Shown: positions 1 through 12,920, numbered from the stretch's first letter. The stretch: 50,763 nt of DNA from Mesotaenium endlicherianum (GCA_009602735.1 WELA01013825.1:344855-395617), one strand, 5' to 3'. The notes: a model not told the origin generated them from the sequence alone. A program made the numbers and translations.

Positions 1-258
1 CCCCCCTTTTCTGCTCTCCAATCCTCCCTCTGGGCTGCCCGCCCACTCGTCCTTCCTCCTCCCTCCCTATCAGTTGCTGGGCACCATTGCTAGCCTGTAA
101 GACAGACACCCATCGTGACACTCACGCACCTTCCACAGTGGGAAAGTTGTGCCTATGTGCATTCTAAAGGGCACACTTTCATGGGGGCAGGCCAACACGA
201 GACCCCTCAAGACCTCTTAAAGAGTGTATCTATGCTTTGTAAGGCAAGTAAGGCTTAC

Positions 259-1249
259 CAACAAAGAGGACGATGTCTGGCTGGAAGAAGGTCGAGCACC
301 AAATACCCCTTGCCCAGAACATTGAAAGCGTGAGTACTCTCGGGTATGCAGATAAACACGTCCTTTAAAAGTTGCAGAAGTTGAACAGGGAGGAGATGCA
401 GGATAATACAGTGAAATAGCTTCCACATAGTACAAGCATGGGAGCAAAAAGGGCTCCCTGCTCCAAGGGACCTTCTTAAGGTTCTATAGCAACAGGTTTC
501 TGGGCTGCATCATTCCTCTAACACAGTTCAACTATATACAAAAGAAGAAGATGCTTTGCGCTTCAAGAATGAAAACTATATGTGGTGGCTAAGCCTGCAC
601 ACGGATGGCATTTGTGTTCAACTTTCTGCTTCAGAGATTTGTAGCCTTTCACTCTCTTCTACCTGAAGGAGATCAAGAGCAGCTTTGTCCATCTCGGCAT
701 CCCAGCAACCATGCTGTCCCCGCCTTCACATGCCAGCCAAAGGCACGTCCAACTTATGAAGGAGAGAAGTAGCCCCTCTTTCAATAAGTCCACACTTGGG
801 TGTCCAGATCAGACCCAAAATTGCCAAGTCTCCTACTTTTGCCAGTCTGAGAGAATGAATAATAGCCACGCACAAACCTCTCCCTTCATGAACAATTTTA
901 TATTCTGCAAATTGACTTCCCTGAGGGTCAACATTATATAGCGTTTAAAAACATGCTCCAGAAAACAGTTCAATAAAATAAGGCTCACCACGTCCCCCAC
1001 GATGGCAATGCGAACTGGCCGACTATTGGAAGGAATGCCGCTTACTCCTTGATGCGCCCCAGCCATGCGTATTGTGAAAGGCTTCGTGTAAGAAAAGGGT
1101 AAAGAAGACGATGTGAGTGGGTTACCTACAGCGAGTTGCTTGAAAGCAATTGTGCATGGCCCGTATCCTTTTCTACTCAAGCCTGCTGTTTTACATTCCC
1201 TCCAGCCCCTAATCAGGAAGACATTCTTTGCTATACTGTTCGCTAGCAT
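259..1249 (-). CDS. Calcineurin-like metallophosphoesterase, 5' part (three exons, runs off left edge)
   Basis: Three minus-strand exons join in phase: 1249-989 (87 codons), 713-663 (17 codons) and a 22-nt microexon 280-259. All have GT donors and AG acceptors. The spliced protein has about 70 N-terminal residues rich in Ser, Lys and Arg, then VRIAIVGDV | HGCWDAEMDKAALDLLQ | PDIVLFVG. GDVHG is the first metal-binding motif of calcineurin-like phosphoesterases, and PDIVLFVG normally leads into the second (GDFGNE) in the plant/cyanobacterial subfamily. That motif and the rest of the catalytic domain would lie beyond base 1. The leader could be a plastid transit peptide; if so the start is the ATG at 1249, otherwise the in-frame ATG at 1066 is possible. 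The substrate is unknown. The exon joins are inferred from splice sites and family alignment from memory. Confidence 0.72.
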
Positions 1250-2387
1250 AACGGAGTCGAATATGGTGGAGGCCCTGGACTACTGCAGATAAAGTCTAAG
1301 TACATATATGCTTCAACTTCCATGAAATTGCAGCGCAATCGACCTGTGCATGACGAATGATAGATAACTTTTGTTATATTTGAGACCCCTGCAACGTGTC
1401 TTCCGAATGTTAGCTCGTCGAGTTGAGGAGCAATGGACTCGATTCACATTCCAGAGCTACATATTGCACAATATTGCGATCAAGTGCCTCTTTTCTTACG
1501 AACAAAGTGCTGAACAATTATGAACAACTTGTCGACCTGAAGTTGTAATCCTTGCGTGAAGAACTTACATATCATCTATTGCTTCCACAAAATTTACTCA
1601 TACCAACACGGGCCGGAACGTGTATTTGACTTTCTTCTTACTTCAATTCCTATAACGTAAAGAAGAAACTACCACTTGTGCAAGTACACAAGAAATAGGT
1701 GGAAAGTAGTCTTAAGTCACCTCGTTCAGACAATATCTGTGCATGTATAGTAAGACAGTTCACTGAAGTTTATTGCACTAAACTAGTGGTTATCCCATTT
1801 GACGGAGACGTACACATTCTAGTGGGGATAAATCTCACCTAGGGGGTAGTAAATGTCTCATGATGGGCTTTCACTTTAGGAAAGAAATGAGAAGGAGCAT
1901 AGTACGACATGATGCAAAAGACTTCCATTACCTGCTATATGATGCCATCATGATTGTCCAACAGTGCCTAACGAACGTTGACCACGACTAGTGCTTAAGC
2001 ACATTTATTTGTAATTGATCTCGGTACATATCACTTCACCGAGACCTTAAAAAAATGCCTATCATTCAATTCTATCATCCATCTGCAAGACCATTCTTTT
2101 AGATGACAAAGTCAATGCTAGCCAGAGCCTACAAGCAATAACCTGATTAAGTGCTACGTAAATTGGCCTGTACAATTATTCTCGCTCTCAATTAACCTCC
2201 GCCACATCTGTGTACTCTCCATGCCCTTATTTCCCCTCGCTATTCAGAATAAGGGGCTCCTGAATAAAAGGGTGAGCACTTGCTCGAGTCCCATCACATC
2301 CACCACTTGTGCCAATGTCAGCTAAGACGTCCACGAGGCCTGGGATAAGACCATGGAGGTTCCTCAGGGGGGTTCCCAAATCCAACT
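1250..2387. other. Intergenic, no gene seen
   Basis: This lies between the 5' end of the metallophosphoesterase gene and the 3' end of the CPL4-like phosphatase gene, both on the minus strand. It is AT-rich with no convincing ORF, RNA gene or repeat. It should hold the 3' UTR of the phosphatase and the promoter of the phosphoesterase, but I see no specific element. Confidence 0.5.
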
Positions 2388-5300
2388 TTAATGCTCAGTG
2401 GTCTCAACGGTCTTAGAGGCGATTTCACAGGGAGCTTCTTGTGCCTCCTTCTGGCCGAGCCCAAGCCCATGCCCCTGTCCACGGCCCACGGGGAAGTCCC
2501 CCTCTTTGGCCCTCTTCCAAAGAAACAGGGAAGCCTCCAGCCAGCCTGGCTGCACCAGCTGCCGCCCGTGCTTGCTCGACCACTGGGCCTTGTCCGTCGT
2601 GTTGTCATGTGCCACCACGTGGGTGATCTCGGGAGTGATGGAGTGGTGGCAGACTGCCCCCATGCCTTCGGCCATTCTCCACAGGGGGTGCAACTGGGGG
2701 TTGGGGATGTCGACGGGATAGACCCGGCTGAACACTATGTGGCAATCCTGGAGTATTCGCCGGCGCACGCTACTTAGTACCTGCCAAACCACCACCAACA
2801 TCAGCATCGCAACCACTGCCAGTCATGCACTGACGGATTTGCTCAAGAGGAGGTCCAATGCAACACGGCCGTGGCTGCATGCATGCGTCCTCACAGGAAG
2901 GTGGAGAAACTTTAAGGGCAACAGCAGCAGCAGCAGCAGCAGGAAGTAGAGCACCCAAATTCCTTGCACCTCCTGCAAGTGAGCGTCACAACCGTGCCCC
3001 CAGCTGACTTGCACAAATTCCTCTCTTTCATGACAGCAACTGTCTGCCGCGCGAGAGCCATCACTTTCCAACAGGCCCTGCACATTTGCTCCCAAGAATG
3101 CCTTTGCTTATCGGGAGCAAGCAACAAGCAACGCCTCTGATCCCCACCACTGTATGCAGCTCAAGGACAGTGAGGCAGAGGGAGGCTGGGCATGCGGGAG
3201 AGAAGGGGGAGCGGAGGAAGAAAGGAGGCCGATGCTTGGGCTGGCAGACAAGGCAGACAGGCGGACAGGCAGGAGGCAGGCAGGCGGGCGGGCGGGCGGG
3301 CGGTTGTGCTCACATGTCTGACATCGGGTAAAGTGCTGCCGCTTGCGTCCGCGCGTGCAGAGCTTGAGTTGAGGCTGCCCTGCACGCCCCGCGTCAGAAA
3401 CACCGCCCCGTGCCCCAAGTAAGTTACCGTGACCTGTGGGTCTGCCTCGCTGGCCCACTCACGAGCTAGCAATCGAGACTGCCCTGAGCTTCCAAATGCT
3501 GGGGGCTGCAAGAGTGCGGAAGACCACGGGGGGCTGGCCTGGCCTGGGCTGGCCTGAGGTGTGCTACAGGTGTTCCACTGCTGGTACTGGCAATGCCTCC
3601 AGCTCCGATGCTACCCGCATGTCAGACTGGAAGCTCTGCGCCAAGGGCCTGGCAAAGCTCCAGCGCAGAGGAGATGGGAGTGAGATGAGCCCGCATGCAA
3701 ACCTACGCTCTGTCGGCTGATGGCTCTTTTACACATCCTTAAGCAGGAGCCCTGACCCAGGAGACAGGAGCACGCACATGCAGAGAGGGGAAGAGCATGG
3801 CAGAAGCAAGAGCGAGATGAACATGTGCCCCCCCAACCCCTTCTTGTCGAGCAGGCAGGGGGGAGGGGGGGGCACCTTGGAGTGGAAGAAGGTGGAGTGG
3901 ATGGAGGTGAGGGCGGGCAGCAGCGACGCGAGGCAGCCCTCTGCCGCGCTCTCGTCGCGGTGGGCCTCCACCAGCGCGGGCCCCTGCAGCCCAAACTGGC
4001 GCCTCGAAGATCGGAAGAAGTGGTAGCGCTCCACCAGGATGAGATTGGCCCGGTGCCGCGGCCACACCTGCCAGCGTCCGGCCCGCCCGCTCGTCAGTCT
4101 GCATGCCCGGCATTTGTCGGAGGCGGCTTTAAGAAAGAGCGAATAGTCTGACATAAAACATGTGATGTGCGTTGAGCGGAAACCCATAGCCTGACAAGTT
4201 TTTCTACCCCAATCAGCACTGGACACAAGCGGCCGGCAATCCAGCCGCATGGTTGCAGAGACAAAGTACACCCCGTTCCAGTCAGCCACATAAGGTGGGC
4301 GCGCACTACAACAACCTGAGGCAGGGGCGCACCTTGGGAGGGTGGACGGCGGGAGAAGGAAGGGGCAGGGGAGGGGGGAGGGGGGAGGGGGAAGGGTGGA
4401 GAAGGCCTGATACCAAGGGGAGGAGACTGTGGGAAAGAGGGATGCTACAGTGAGGTACGTTATGCAGCCCAGCTTGGACAGCCAGGCACGAGCCAAACGC
4501 GTGCACACGCACCTCTTCTGTGTCGTCAAGAATGACAACTGCGGACTCCGTGCCCAGCACGACGTCGAGGTCCTTGGTGCCGCGGCGCGTGCTGTCGCCG
4601 TGCGAGATGATGCGGTCGCGGAAGTAGACGCCCTCGGGGTCGAGCAAGCGCGCCATGGCGTGCGCGTACGCCCGCTCGCCGTTAGTGTACACCAGCATCT
4701 CAAACATGCGGCTGGCGCCCTCCAGGAACGCGCGGATGCCCGGCCGCAGCTTCGTCCACATGGCCAGCCGCGGCAGCTTGTGCAGCAGTGGCAGAGGAGG
4801 CGCGCTGCCGCCGCAGTCGCCGGGGCCATCGCCTGCCATAGCCGGGCCGGTGGAAAGGAGAAACTGAGTTGGGGACGAGGTGGAGTGGGTGCATGAGAGG
4901 GCAAAGATAAATGTTCTGGGGGACAAGGGTAGCCTGCCCGCAGGACTGCCTTGCTCACAAAACCCGACAAATGCAAGCGAGTGTGCGCCTGTTAGGGAGA
5001 AGTGAGTGCCACTTATCGAGAGGTCGGAGTGCCTGGGAAAGAAAACGAAACAAAGAGAGAGAGTGGTGACATGAATGACTCCTCAGCAGCAGCAGCAGCA
5101 GTAGCAGCCGCAAGAGGAGGAGGAGGAGGAGGAGGAGGAAAAATGCCGGTCACGCAGTGAACACCACGCAACACAGTGCCTCCCTTGTTCCCTGAACAGC
5201 TACGCCAGGGATGAACACCGCTACTTGTGCCCCTCACCTCACAGAATCCACTGACTGAGCGTGACAAATGGAAAACAGGCCCAATGGTATTGTTGCCACA

Positions 5301-5488
5301 GACTGCATAACCTCAACTTCAAGGCAAGCTCCGGGTCTCCCCTGCCGCTGCTGGCAATGCTGCCAGCACCTCCCACCAGACGGCAGCTTATCTGGCCGTG
5401 AGTGGCTCCCTTGGCACGCGCGCAACACAAGACCTGAAGAACGGAAACTGAGAGCGTGAGTGGCACGCCACAAGCTGCAAGAAGCGAG

Positions 5489-5540
<52 letters not shown>

Positions 5541-8305
5541 TGTGCCAGCTGGCAGGTCCTGCCGGAGGTAGGTGCTCTCCAGGTATGCCGCGTCCTCGTG
5601 GGAGACCTCGCAGAAGCGCGCGGAGTTGAGCAGCGTGTGGTCCAGGTCCAGCACCAGGTACAGCTTCTGCTGCTGCATCACCACGCGCTGCTGCTCGTCC
5701 CTGCGCAGCCGCGCCGCCTCTCTCTCCGACAGCTCCAGCCCCTGATGGGTCGATGGATGACAGACAGCAGGGCAGAGAGGGGAGCATATGAAGTAGTGTG
5801 TGAACGGGTGGGTGGGTAAAGAGCACACGGAAGTGCCACTACACACTTGATGCTACCACACGCTGCTGCTGCTTGTCTCTGGACAGCCGCTCTGCCTCTC
5901 TCTCCAGCCCCTGATGGTTTGTTGGGTTGAGGATGACAGCAGGACGTACAGAGGAGCGCATGAATGAGCGGGAGAATGGGTGGGCGGGTGTGGGCCACGA
6001 GGAAGAGCTACGACACGCTTGTTGTGTCAGTGCAACAAGGGGAGGAAGCTGGTGGCTGGCCTGGTTTTCCTGGATGCTGTGAAGGCTTTGTTGTTAGTAG
6101 CGTAAACTTGAACCTGACAAACGCATTGCCACAAAATGGCCTTGCAACTCAACTTTTTGTGAGACTGCAACAAGGGAGAGTAGAAGACACCAAGGCAAAG
6201 CAGGACATTGGCCTTCAAGGTTATTGCAGAACACGTCGGAAGCTGGATGTGAGAGCCCCCCCACAAATTCAAGGGGCGGCAGGGGGCAGCTCTTAACCCT
6301 GATCCCCAGCCGGAAAGATAGTTCCACTTGGCATGCAGACAAGCCCAGAACAGGATGGCAACCTTGTCGCTTGAGTAGCTCCCCACAGCTTCACTGCGGG
6401 GAGGTGGAGGAAGAGGGAGATGAGTTAAGCAGGCAGCACATGAATACACACACACACGCGCGCGCGCGCGCGCGCAGACAGAAACTAGAAGCATCACTCC
6501 AGGAGTGTGAGCCAGAGACTTGAAATATAGACCTAACCAAGTGTTGCGGCTGGTGCATTCATTTGAGGAGGTATCATCATGCACACGGGGGGCACTGGGG
6601 GCCACTTGACTCGAGGAGCAACAAGCTGTGGCGGTGCGTACTGCGTGGATGTAGCGCAGTGCTACAGCCGACGACTCCTGGTCCTCCTCTGTCTTGTGCT
6701 CCCCGCACCGTATGCAAACCCCCCACATAAACCCCGGGTGCGGGGGACAGGTGGCACTTCCAGGGCTCTCCCGAGCCGCTTCCTCTGCTGCCTCTGCTGC
6801 CTCTGCCAGACCTGTGCAGACTGGGCATACAAGCTCAGGCCAGCTGTCAGCAAGCCCTGCACCCCATCTGGAGCCCAAATAGTCCAGATTGTTGCTGTAA
6901 TTGTTGTAAGACCTGCATGGTGACCTGCCGTAAGCAGAGCACGCACTTTGGAGCATGCAGCTTTTCTCTCGCATAAAAAAGAAACCGACTAAGGACACAT
7001 AAGAGTGCAAGCACACGAGCCCCAAAAGCCTCTGTGAAGTCTTCCCCTGTCTGGCCATCACGTCAGAGCGTGCAAAGCGTACTTGCTACCGTGGAGAAGA
7101 GTTTATAGCTTGCAGAGCAATGCTGGTAAGGACTAGGAGGCCCATAAGAGCGCACAGCGTTAGTGATCGTATCACAGGCGAGCAGGTCGCATGTCACTTT
7201 TGGCAACATCCATATGAAGTATTCCCCAGATCCTTCTGACAAACACGTGGAGAGGTCATAGCGTAGCTAGAATCCAGAGCTTTGGTCAAGACAGCTACAA
7301 AAACCGACAATAGACCTCTCCCCCAATGATGCACCGAGAATTAAGAAGACGGATCCTTCCTTCTTGGTATTGACTCACGGGCAATTGACATGTCTGAGTT
7401 CAGTAATAGGGAGTAGAGCTTTGCCAGCCCTGCAACCATTGGTCTACAGTTCAGTTGACAGCTGTCAAGACAGTCAACTCTACTGTTTTAGGGGCTTGGC
7501 TGAGGCAGTGTGGAAGGCTTGTGCCACCTGAACCTTCTCTGTGCATCTTCGTTACCACTTATAATTCATCCACATCCTCCCTTCACTATGCTTCTAACAG
7601 CACCTCGAGGAGAAGGCACTTGAGTCATCTACACAACATGTATCCAATCACAACACCAAACAACCAAGGAGCATTTGGAGACATGATTCTTGTGTGCATA
7701 TATGTAAGCAGTATGTGTAAGCATGTATTATCCTCAGTTACTTTATATTGTGATCTTATACAGGTGGCACACCCTGCGCATATACAACTGGCCAATATGA
7801 AGAGTAGTTGTTGCCCAGTGTTTCCTCGGATATGCTTCCACAAGAAGAAAGGACCAGCTTAACTAAGTTGGCATGTGTGTGGACCGTGCAGGCCACCGTC
7901 TTTCTTCCTGTATTCCGGCGTTTGGAAGCATGTTTGGCAGGAAAATTTACTTTCAGTGAGAAACCTTGTCGCTGGCTCGTCCACTTCTCGCCTTCTCTTC
8001 AAACTGTTCCCCTCACCGTCACTTTCTTCCTGGTCTTCTTCCTCCTCATCTTCTTCCTTACATCCCACACCCGTGAGCCTAGCTGCGTCCAGCAATATCT
8101 CTTCCTCTGACGCTATACCATCTACACCTGCAATGCCCAGATCATCTTGATCATTGGCAGCTCCCTCTTCAAGCTCTTCAACGCTCAATTCAAAAGAAGG
8201 ATCAGGTTCAGCTTCTAGCTCTGCTTCCAGCATTGCCGCAAAGTCTTCGACGCTATTGCCTCCACTGCTATGAGAGGAGGGGGCAGGCGAAGTTGGCGTT
8301 TGCAT
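2388..8305 (-). CDS. CPL4-like: CTD phosphatase, CPL4/FCP1 type (complete, seven exons)
   Basis: Dephosphorylates the C-terminal domain of RNA polymerase II in the nucleus (family knowledge). Exons, all joining in phase: 8305-7951, 6811-6642, 5741-5537, 4832-4513, 4067-3876, 3379-3314, 2780-2388; total about 566 aa. Domains: acidic N-terminus with an E/D-rich stretch (residues 1-118); a Cys/His cluster with CPPHPGFMWGVCIRC and then RYIHA, as in Arabidopsis CPL4; the FCP1 catalytic motif DLDHTLLNS, with D207 as nucleophile and D209 as acid/base; MWTKLRPG, VYTNGERAYA and ILDDTEE; and a BRCT domain in the last exon with IVFSRVYPVDIPNPQLHPLW, THVVA and PGWLEAS. The acceptor of the 66-nt sixth exon is the least certain boundary, but its end, DVRH, leads directly into the BRCT exon as in homologues. 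No frameshift is needed. It is divergent from the response regulator gene. Confidence 0.88.
5493..5535. repeat. (AG)n microsatellite at a CPL4 splice donor
   Basis: About 21 GA units. On the minus strand the repeat is (CT)n and begins inside the 5' splice site of the third CPL4-like exon (exon end 5537, donor GTCTCTCT). Confidence 0.9.
5845..5910 (-). pseudogene. Partial tandem duplicate of CPL4-like exon 3
   Basis: On the minus strand the sequence after a CAG acceptor reads GLEREAERLSRDKQQQRVV, which parallels the true exon start GLELSEREAARLRRDEQQRVV at 5741. The flanking intron is also duplicated (tgtcatc...catcag before both copies, and a related stretch further upstream). The copy reaches a TAG after about 24 codons and lacks the catalytic half of the exon, so it looks like a degenerate tandem duplicate inside intron 2. 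Confidence 0.7.
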
Positions 8306-9388
8306 GATAGAGTATTATTAATACTCGGACACCATGAACTAGTCTTCTTCGTAACCTGATGTTTACCCAGGAACAACTGTCACCTCCCCTTTCCCTTTAG
8401 ACACACATCCTATCAGGAGTGTCGAGCATGTTATGATCATGTGCTAGGCATCACTTTCCAATTACGGATGTCATACGTTTTCAGGATCCTCAGAAGCCAT
8501 GATGAAAAATCATCTTCATCAGTGTGCAGCATCTGACCTGATTTTGCCTGTATCAGACAGATCACATAAACTTCTGACTCGATCGCAGGGATTTACGTCC
8601 GACGAGTTACCATCGGATTCCTATTAACTCTGTGAAGTGAAGACCAATGATCACTTCGAATGACTTCACGACATTGGCATTGCACATCTTTCATTACCAT
8701 TTAATACGAGGAATCGTACTCAGTTGTCGTACAACCGTTGACTGCAAAAATGCAGCAACATGAGGAAAACGACAGCGAAGTCCAGCGCAGTCATGTGCGG
8801 AGTGCAGGGTTTGATGTGGTATGATCAGGGTATGATCATTGATGGCCCATGGCGTAAAGGTCGTTGCCCAGCCCGCTGTTGCCCACAGGCCAGGACGCCA
8901 CAGGACGCGCATTTAGCGAGCAATTGGTCTGGCGCTGGTCTGGCGAGTGTGGTCTGGCGAGTTTGGTCTGGTTCCGGCCAGTGTCTGGCAGCCAGTCGCG
9001 CGTGTTTTGGCCAAGTTTAACTCCGGACATTTTTGGTCGAGCTGGGTTGAGCCAGGCAGGATCCACCAGCGGGAAATGCCAAAAGCAATGTTCAAGTTGG
9101 GCATTTCTTTTGTTAAGAATGTAGGAACTGGTTAATTACCGGGTCGCGAGTGGGGAACTATAACTTGAGCATTCAAAACAAATCAAACAATGGATGAGAA
9201 TTTGAACTTTAGAATATGGGGATAGGTTTTAGTATTTCAAGGATGCGATGATATAGAAAATCATCCTTCCTGAACTACCGTTGGCCTTATAGAAATGCAA
9301 GCTTGGGTAGTTTCTACAAAGTGTTGCATCCGGCCTAGGAGCTAGGAGGTGTCTGAGGCAGATTCTTTAGACACGCCTAGGAAGAAAC
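8306..9388. promoter_or_regulatory. Divergent promoter interval between CPL4-like and type-B RR genes
   Basis: This is 1.08 kb between two divergent start codons and should hold both promoters and 5' UTRs. I could not define a TATA box or a bound site. At 8929-8980 there is a short degenerate tandem repeat of about 14 bp (tctggcgagtgtgg-like units). Bases 9130-9388 are AT-rich and probably leader of the response regulator. Confidence 0.5.
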
Positions 9389-11607
9389 ATGGAAAATAAT
9401 TTGGGTCCTCCAAAGGTGGAGCTTGGTGACAAATTTCCGGCAGGAATGAGGGTGCTTGTCGTGGATGACGACCCGCTTTGCCTCATGATTCTGGAGAGAA
9501 TGTTACGCCGCTGTAAATACGATGGTGAGTAAGCATCTGGTTAAGTATGTTTCAATTTTTTTAATTGACATGGTATTTTCTACATATCTTGCTTCCCTAC
9601 GGTGGTAGAATCATGTCTTGTGAGAAAAGTAGCATTATGTTGAGGACGTTTGTGTAGTACACACCATCTATTTCTTATTGTTTTGCTGTTAGCATTACCT
9701 GTTACCTACTGAAGGGGTCTTTGTATTTTCCCCATCAGCTGCGCCTTATGCTCACAAAGCAATGAACAATGTAGTGACTTGGGGTTTGGTGAGCTGGCAG
9801 TGCCGTGCTTGACCCTCCTGCTCATGACCAATTCGTCTCATGTGGCTATCTGGGTTATCAATGTTATTCCTGCTTTCTCTGCTTCATGTATCGGAACTCA
9901 GTTCCGCAACGAATATTTGCTCCTTTCCCAGTCAGTCTTCTGCAGTCCTGATCCTGTTCCGTTCCCCTTTGTGCAGTTACCACGTGTGTGAGGGCGACAA
10001 CGGCTATTTCACTGCTGAGGGAGAGAAAGGACTTTGACCTTGTAATTAGCGACGTTTACATGCCCGACATGGACGGCTTCAAGCTGTTGGAGCTCATTGC
10101 CTTGGAAATAAATGTGCCCGTCATTAGTATGTGCTTCTTCCTCTACTCCTTACCCTCTCTTCCTCCTGTGCTCCTTGATCCACTGTCAGTCCTTTACCCG
10201 GGGCCTCCCCTTCCGCTGCCGAGCGCCTGCCTCTGCCTCTTATGAACCTCTTTCTCTGAAAAGTTGAATTTGGATTCTGCACACAGTAGAGTACTTCATG
10301 CAGGTTCTCTGTCAGTGTTTGATGGGCCCTGCCACATTACCAGCTCTCTCCCCCCCCAAAGATTTGATGATGTATCACAATATCCATCTGTGGCCTCCCT
10401 TTTGATGTAGGCGTCGCTATCGTTCAGTGCCCTCGCAGGTGCATGCGCGTAGGGCAACACCATCCCACTCATGCACCTACCATTACTTCCTGCCCTAGCA
10501 TTGTGCTGCGGCCCAGTGGATGTCTGCCACTTTCACTGCAAGTGCATGCAGAGGCCCGCAGGTGCAGAGCATCCATGTGTATGGCTCTGTGTTAGGTGCT
10601 CCTTTGAAGGTTTGCCGTAGCTCCCAGCATTAGCTGAGGGCCAAGCTAACTGCTCGTAAGTGCTTACTAGATGGTTGTTTCCGAGTAGTCTTGTTGCTTG
10701 ATACCCGCAACAGTACGTAGTTCTAATTCACTAATTTTAAGTTACGGCTTTCAAACGATGAGAGCCCTGATGATACATCATAAATAAACCATTTTAAGCT
10801 CAATCATGTCATATTATCGTATCATGGCACCCAAGCCTAGTGACGATGTCGCCATCCGTTGCTGACCTGGCACTTTGACGGGGTGGGCAGTGATGTCGGC
10901 CAATGGCGAGACGAGCGCGGTGATGAAGGGCATCACGCACGGCGCCGTGGACTACCTGCTGAAGCCAGTGCGCATCGAGGAGCTGCGCAACATCTGGCAG
11001 CACGTCGTGCGCCGCCGCACGGCTCAGCAGAAGGTACGCCCCTCTCCCCTTCACCCAGGGAAGGGCAAACGCGGCCCTGCCCTCTGCCACGGGCTCACGC
11101 ACTCATTACGTCGTTCCATGGGCCCGCATGGCTGGGTGTGCGTTCACTGCAGGAGGCGACCGGGGGCACTTGGAGGGGCTTTCATCTTCGCCATGGCTAA
11201 GCTTGTGTGCTCAGTTGCTCCCGGGGGCTGCACCGTGCATTGAAGGCCCCACCACACCAGCAGTAGTAGCAGCTGCTGTAATTGTAGTAGTTCTAGGAGG
11301 AGGAATAGTGCGCATCCAATCTCCTTGAGGTTGCAGCACACTTGTTCAGGCACTCCCTGTCCCATGCCGTCCAGGTCGGGTTGTGCTTCACTTCTCCCTC
11401 AGTTGCCGGCTTTCAAGGGACTGCACTCCCACGGCCTGCAACTGACTGCGGCCTGTGGTCCCTGTTTGCGCTGCTTGCGTCTGCTGCAGGGGGAGGAGCA
11501 CTCGGGCAGCGTGGAGGACGCGGAGCACAAGCAGGTACAGCAGCAGCAACAGCGTGCGGCCCAGAGGGAGGCGCGCGACAGGGCCCAGGACCCCCTCACC
11601 GATGCGG

Positions 11608-11639
<32 letters not shown>

Positions 11640-12006
11640 CAGAACAACGTCAGGGACCAGGAGGAGCGCACGTCCGCGAGCAACCACGACGACAGGGGCA
11701 GCTGGGGCCAGCACGGCGGGAGCAGCGGTGCGGCAAAAGGGGAGGGCGGCGGCGGTGGCGGGGGAAGCAAGAAGAGGAAGGAGATGGGCATGATGGACGA
11801 CGACGACGGCGAGGACCAGGACGACGACGAGGGCGGCGTGGGGGGCCTGAAGAAGGCGCGCGTGGTGTGGAGCGTGGAGCTGCACCAGCAGTTTGTCAAC
11901 GCCGTCAACCAGCTCGGCATCGACAGTGAGTCCGTTTGCCGCTTGCGCCGGCGGACTCCTTTGCCCTTTGCCGTGGCCTCCTGTGCCCCCCCTCCCCCCC
12001 CCCTCC

Positions 12007-12070
<64 letters not shown>

Positions 12071-12881
12071 TCTATATATTTATTTATATATTCAATTATT
12101 TATCTCCTTAAAATTAAGCTGTGTATGTGTGTTGTTTAACGCGGGAGGCGGGGGCATGAGGGCGCACAGGAGGCGATGCGCGGGTGCTTTGAGGCGGCGG
12201 TGGTGCCGGCGTTCCAGCGGGCGTGTGCCGATATGTTCCAGCAGGTGGACGCGTCGCTGCAGAGGGGCGTGGCGGAGCACACGAGCGCGGCCGCCGCCCA
12301 CTTTGGGTCGCACAACTCCGCCGTCTCCGCCTCCCTCAAGGTCCGCCTCTCACTCACCTCCTCCCTCTGTCGCTCTCTCGCTCGCTCGCTTGCTTAGTTG
12401 ACGAGTGCTTGCTCGCCTGGTGGCTGTGTTGCCTGCTCGCGCGGTCACCCACTCCCTCGTTCATGGAGAGGGGGGCAGGTGGGGTCGGGCGGGCGGGCAG
12501 GCGCGGTTTTTCCTGTCGACCTTTCTGCGGGTTCTTGGGTCCACCCTCATCACATCCAACCGCGGTGTTGCCCTGCATGCTTGCTTCTGCATATGAACTG
12601 AGAGTTTAAGCTGGCGTATCCTGGGCTTGACCTGCCCAGCGAGGGCAGTGTTGCAGCAGGAGCGTGTCTTGAGCAGGCCTCTGCCCCAGCATTTCCCAGA
12701 TATGCGGCTAGAGACCCTAGAGGCCTAGGCCCCTGGGACTTCCACGCCTAGGAGGGACGGAAGGAGGGCAACAGGGATGGGAAGAGGAGGCCCCTGGGAC
12801 GAGGAGTTGGAAGTTTGAAGGGGACGGAGGGAGGAGGGGAGAGCGTGCAAGAGAGGGAGGGAGGGAGGGCACACAGACACN

Positions 12882-12920
<39 letters not shown>

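Noticed and set aside
60..110. Fourth exon of the metallophosphoesterase after the acceptor near 98
   Set aside because: Joining there in phase gives an immediate stop and no GDFGNE motif; the exon is more likely outside the window.
3285..3303. GGGC-repeat as a regulatory or G-quadruplex site
   Set aside because: A short simple repeat in a CPL4-like intron; nothing else supports a function.
3729..4976. A single 415-codon minus-strand ORF as one gene
   Set aside because: It runs through CPL4-like introns and only its VWPRHRANLILVERYHFF part is coding; the exon model with in-phase splice sites explains it better.
11388..11920. Minus-strand ORFs with poly-Leu/poly-Cys in the response regulator exon 4
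   Set aside because: They are produced by CAG repeats read in antisense.
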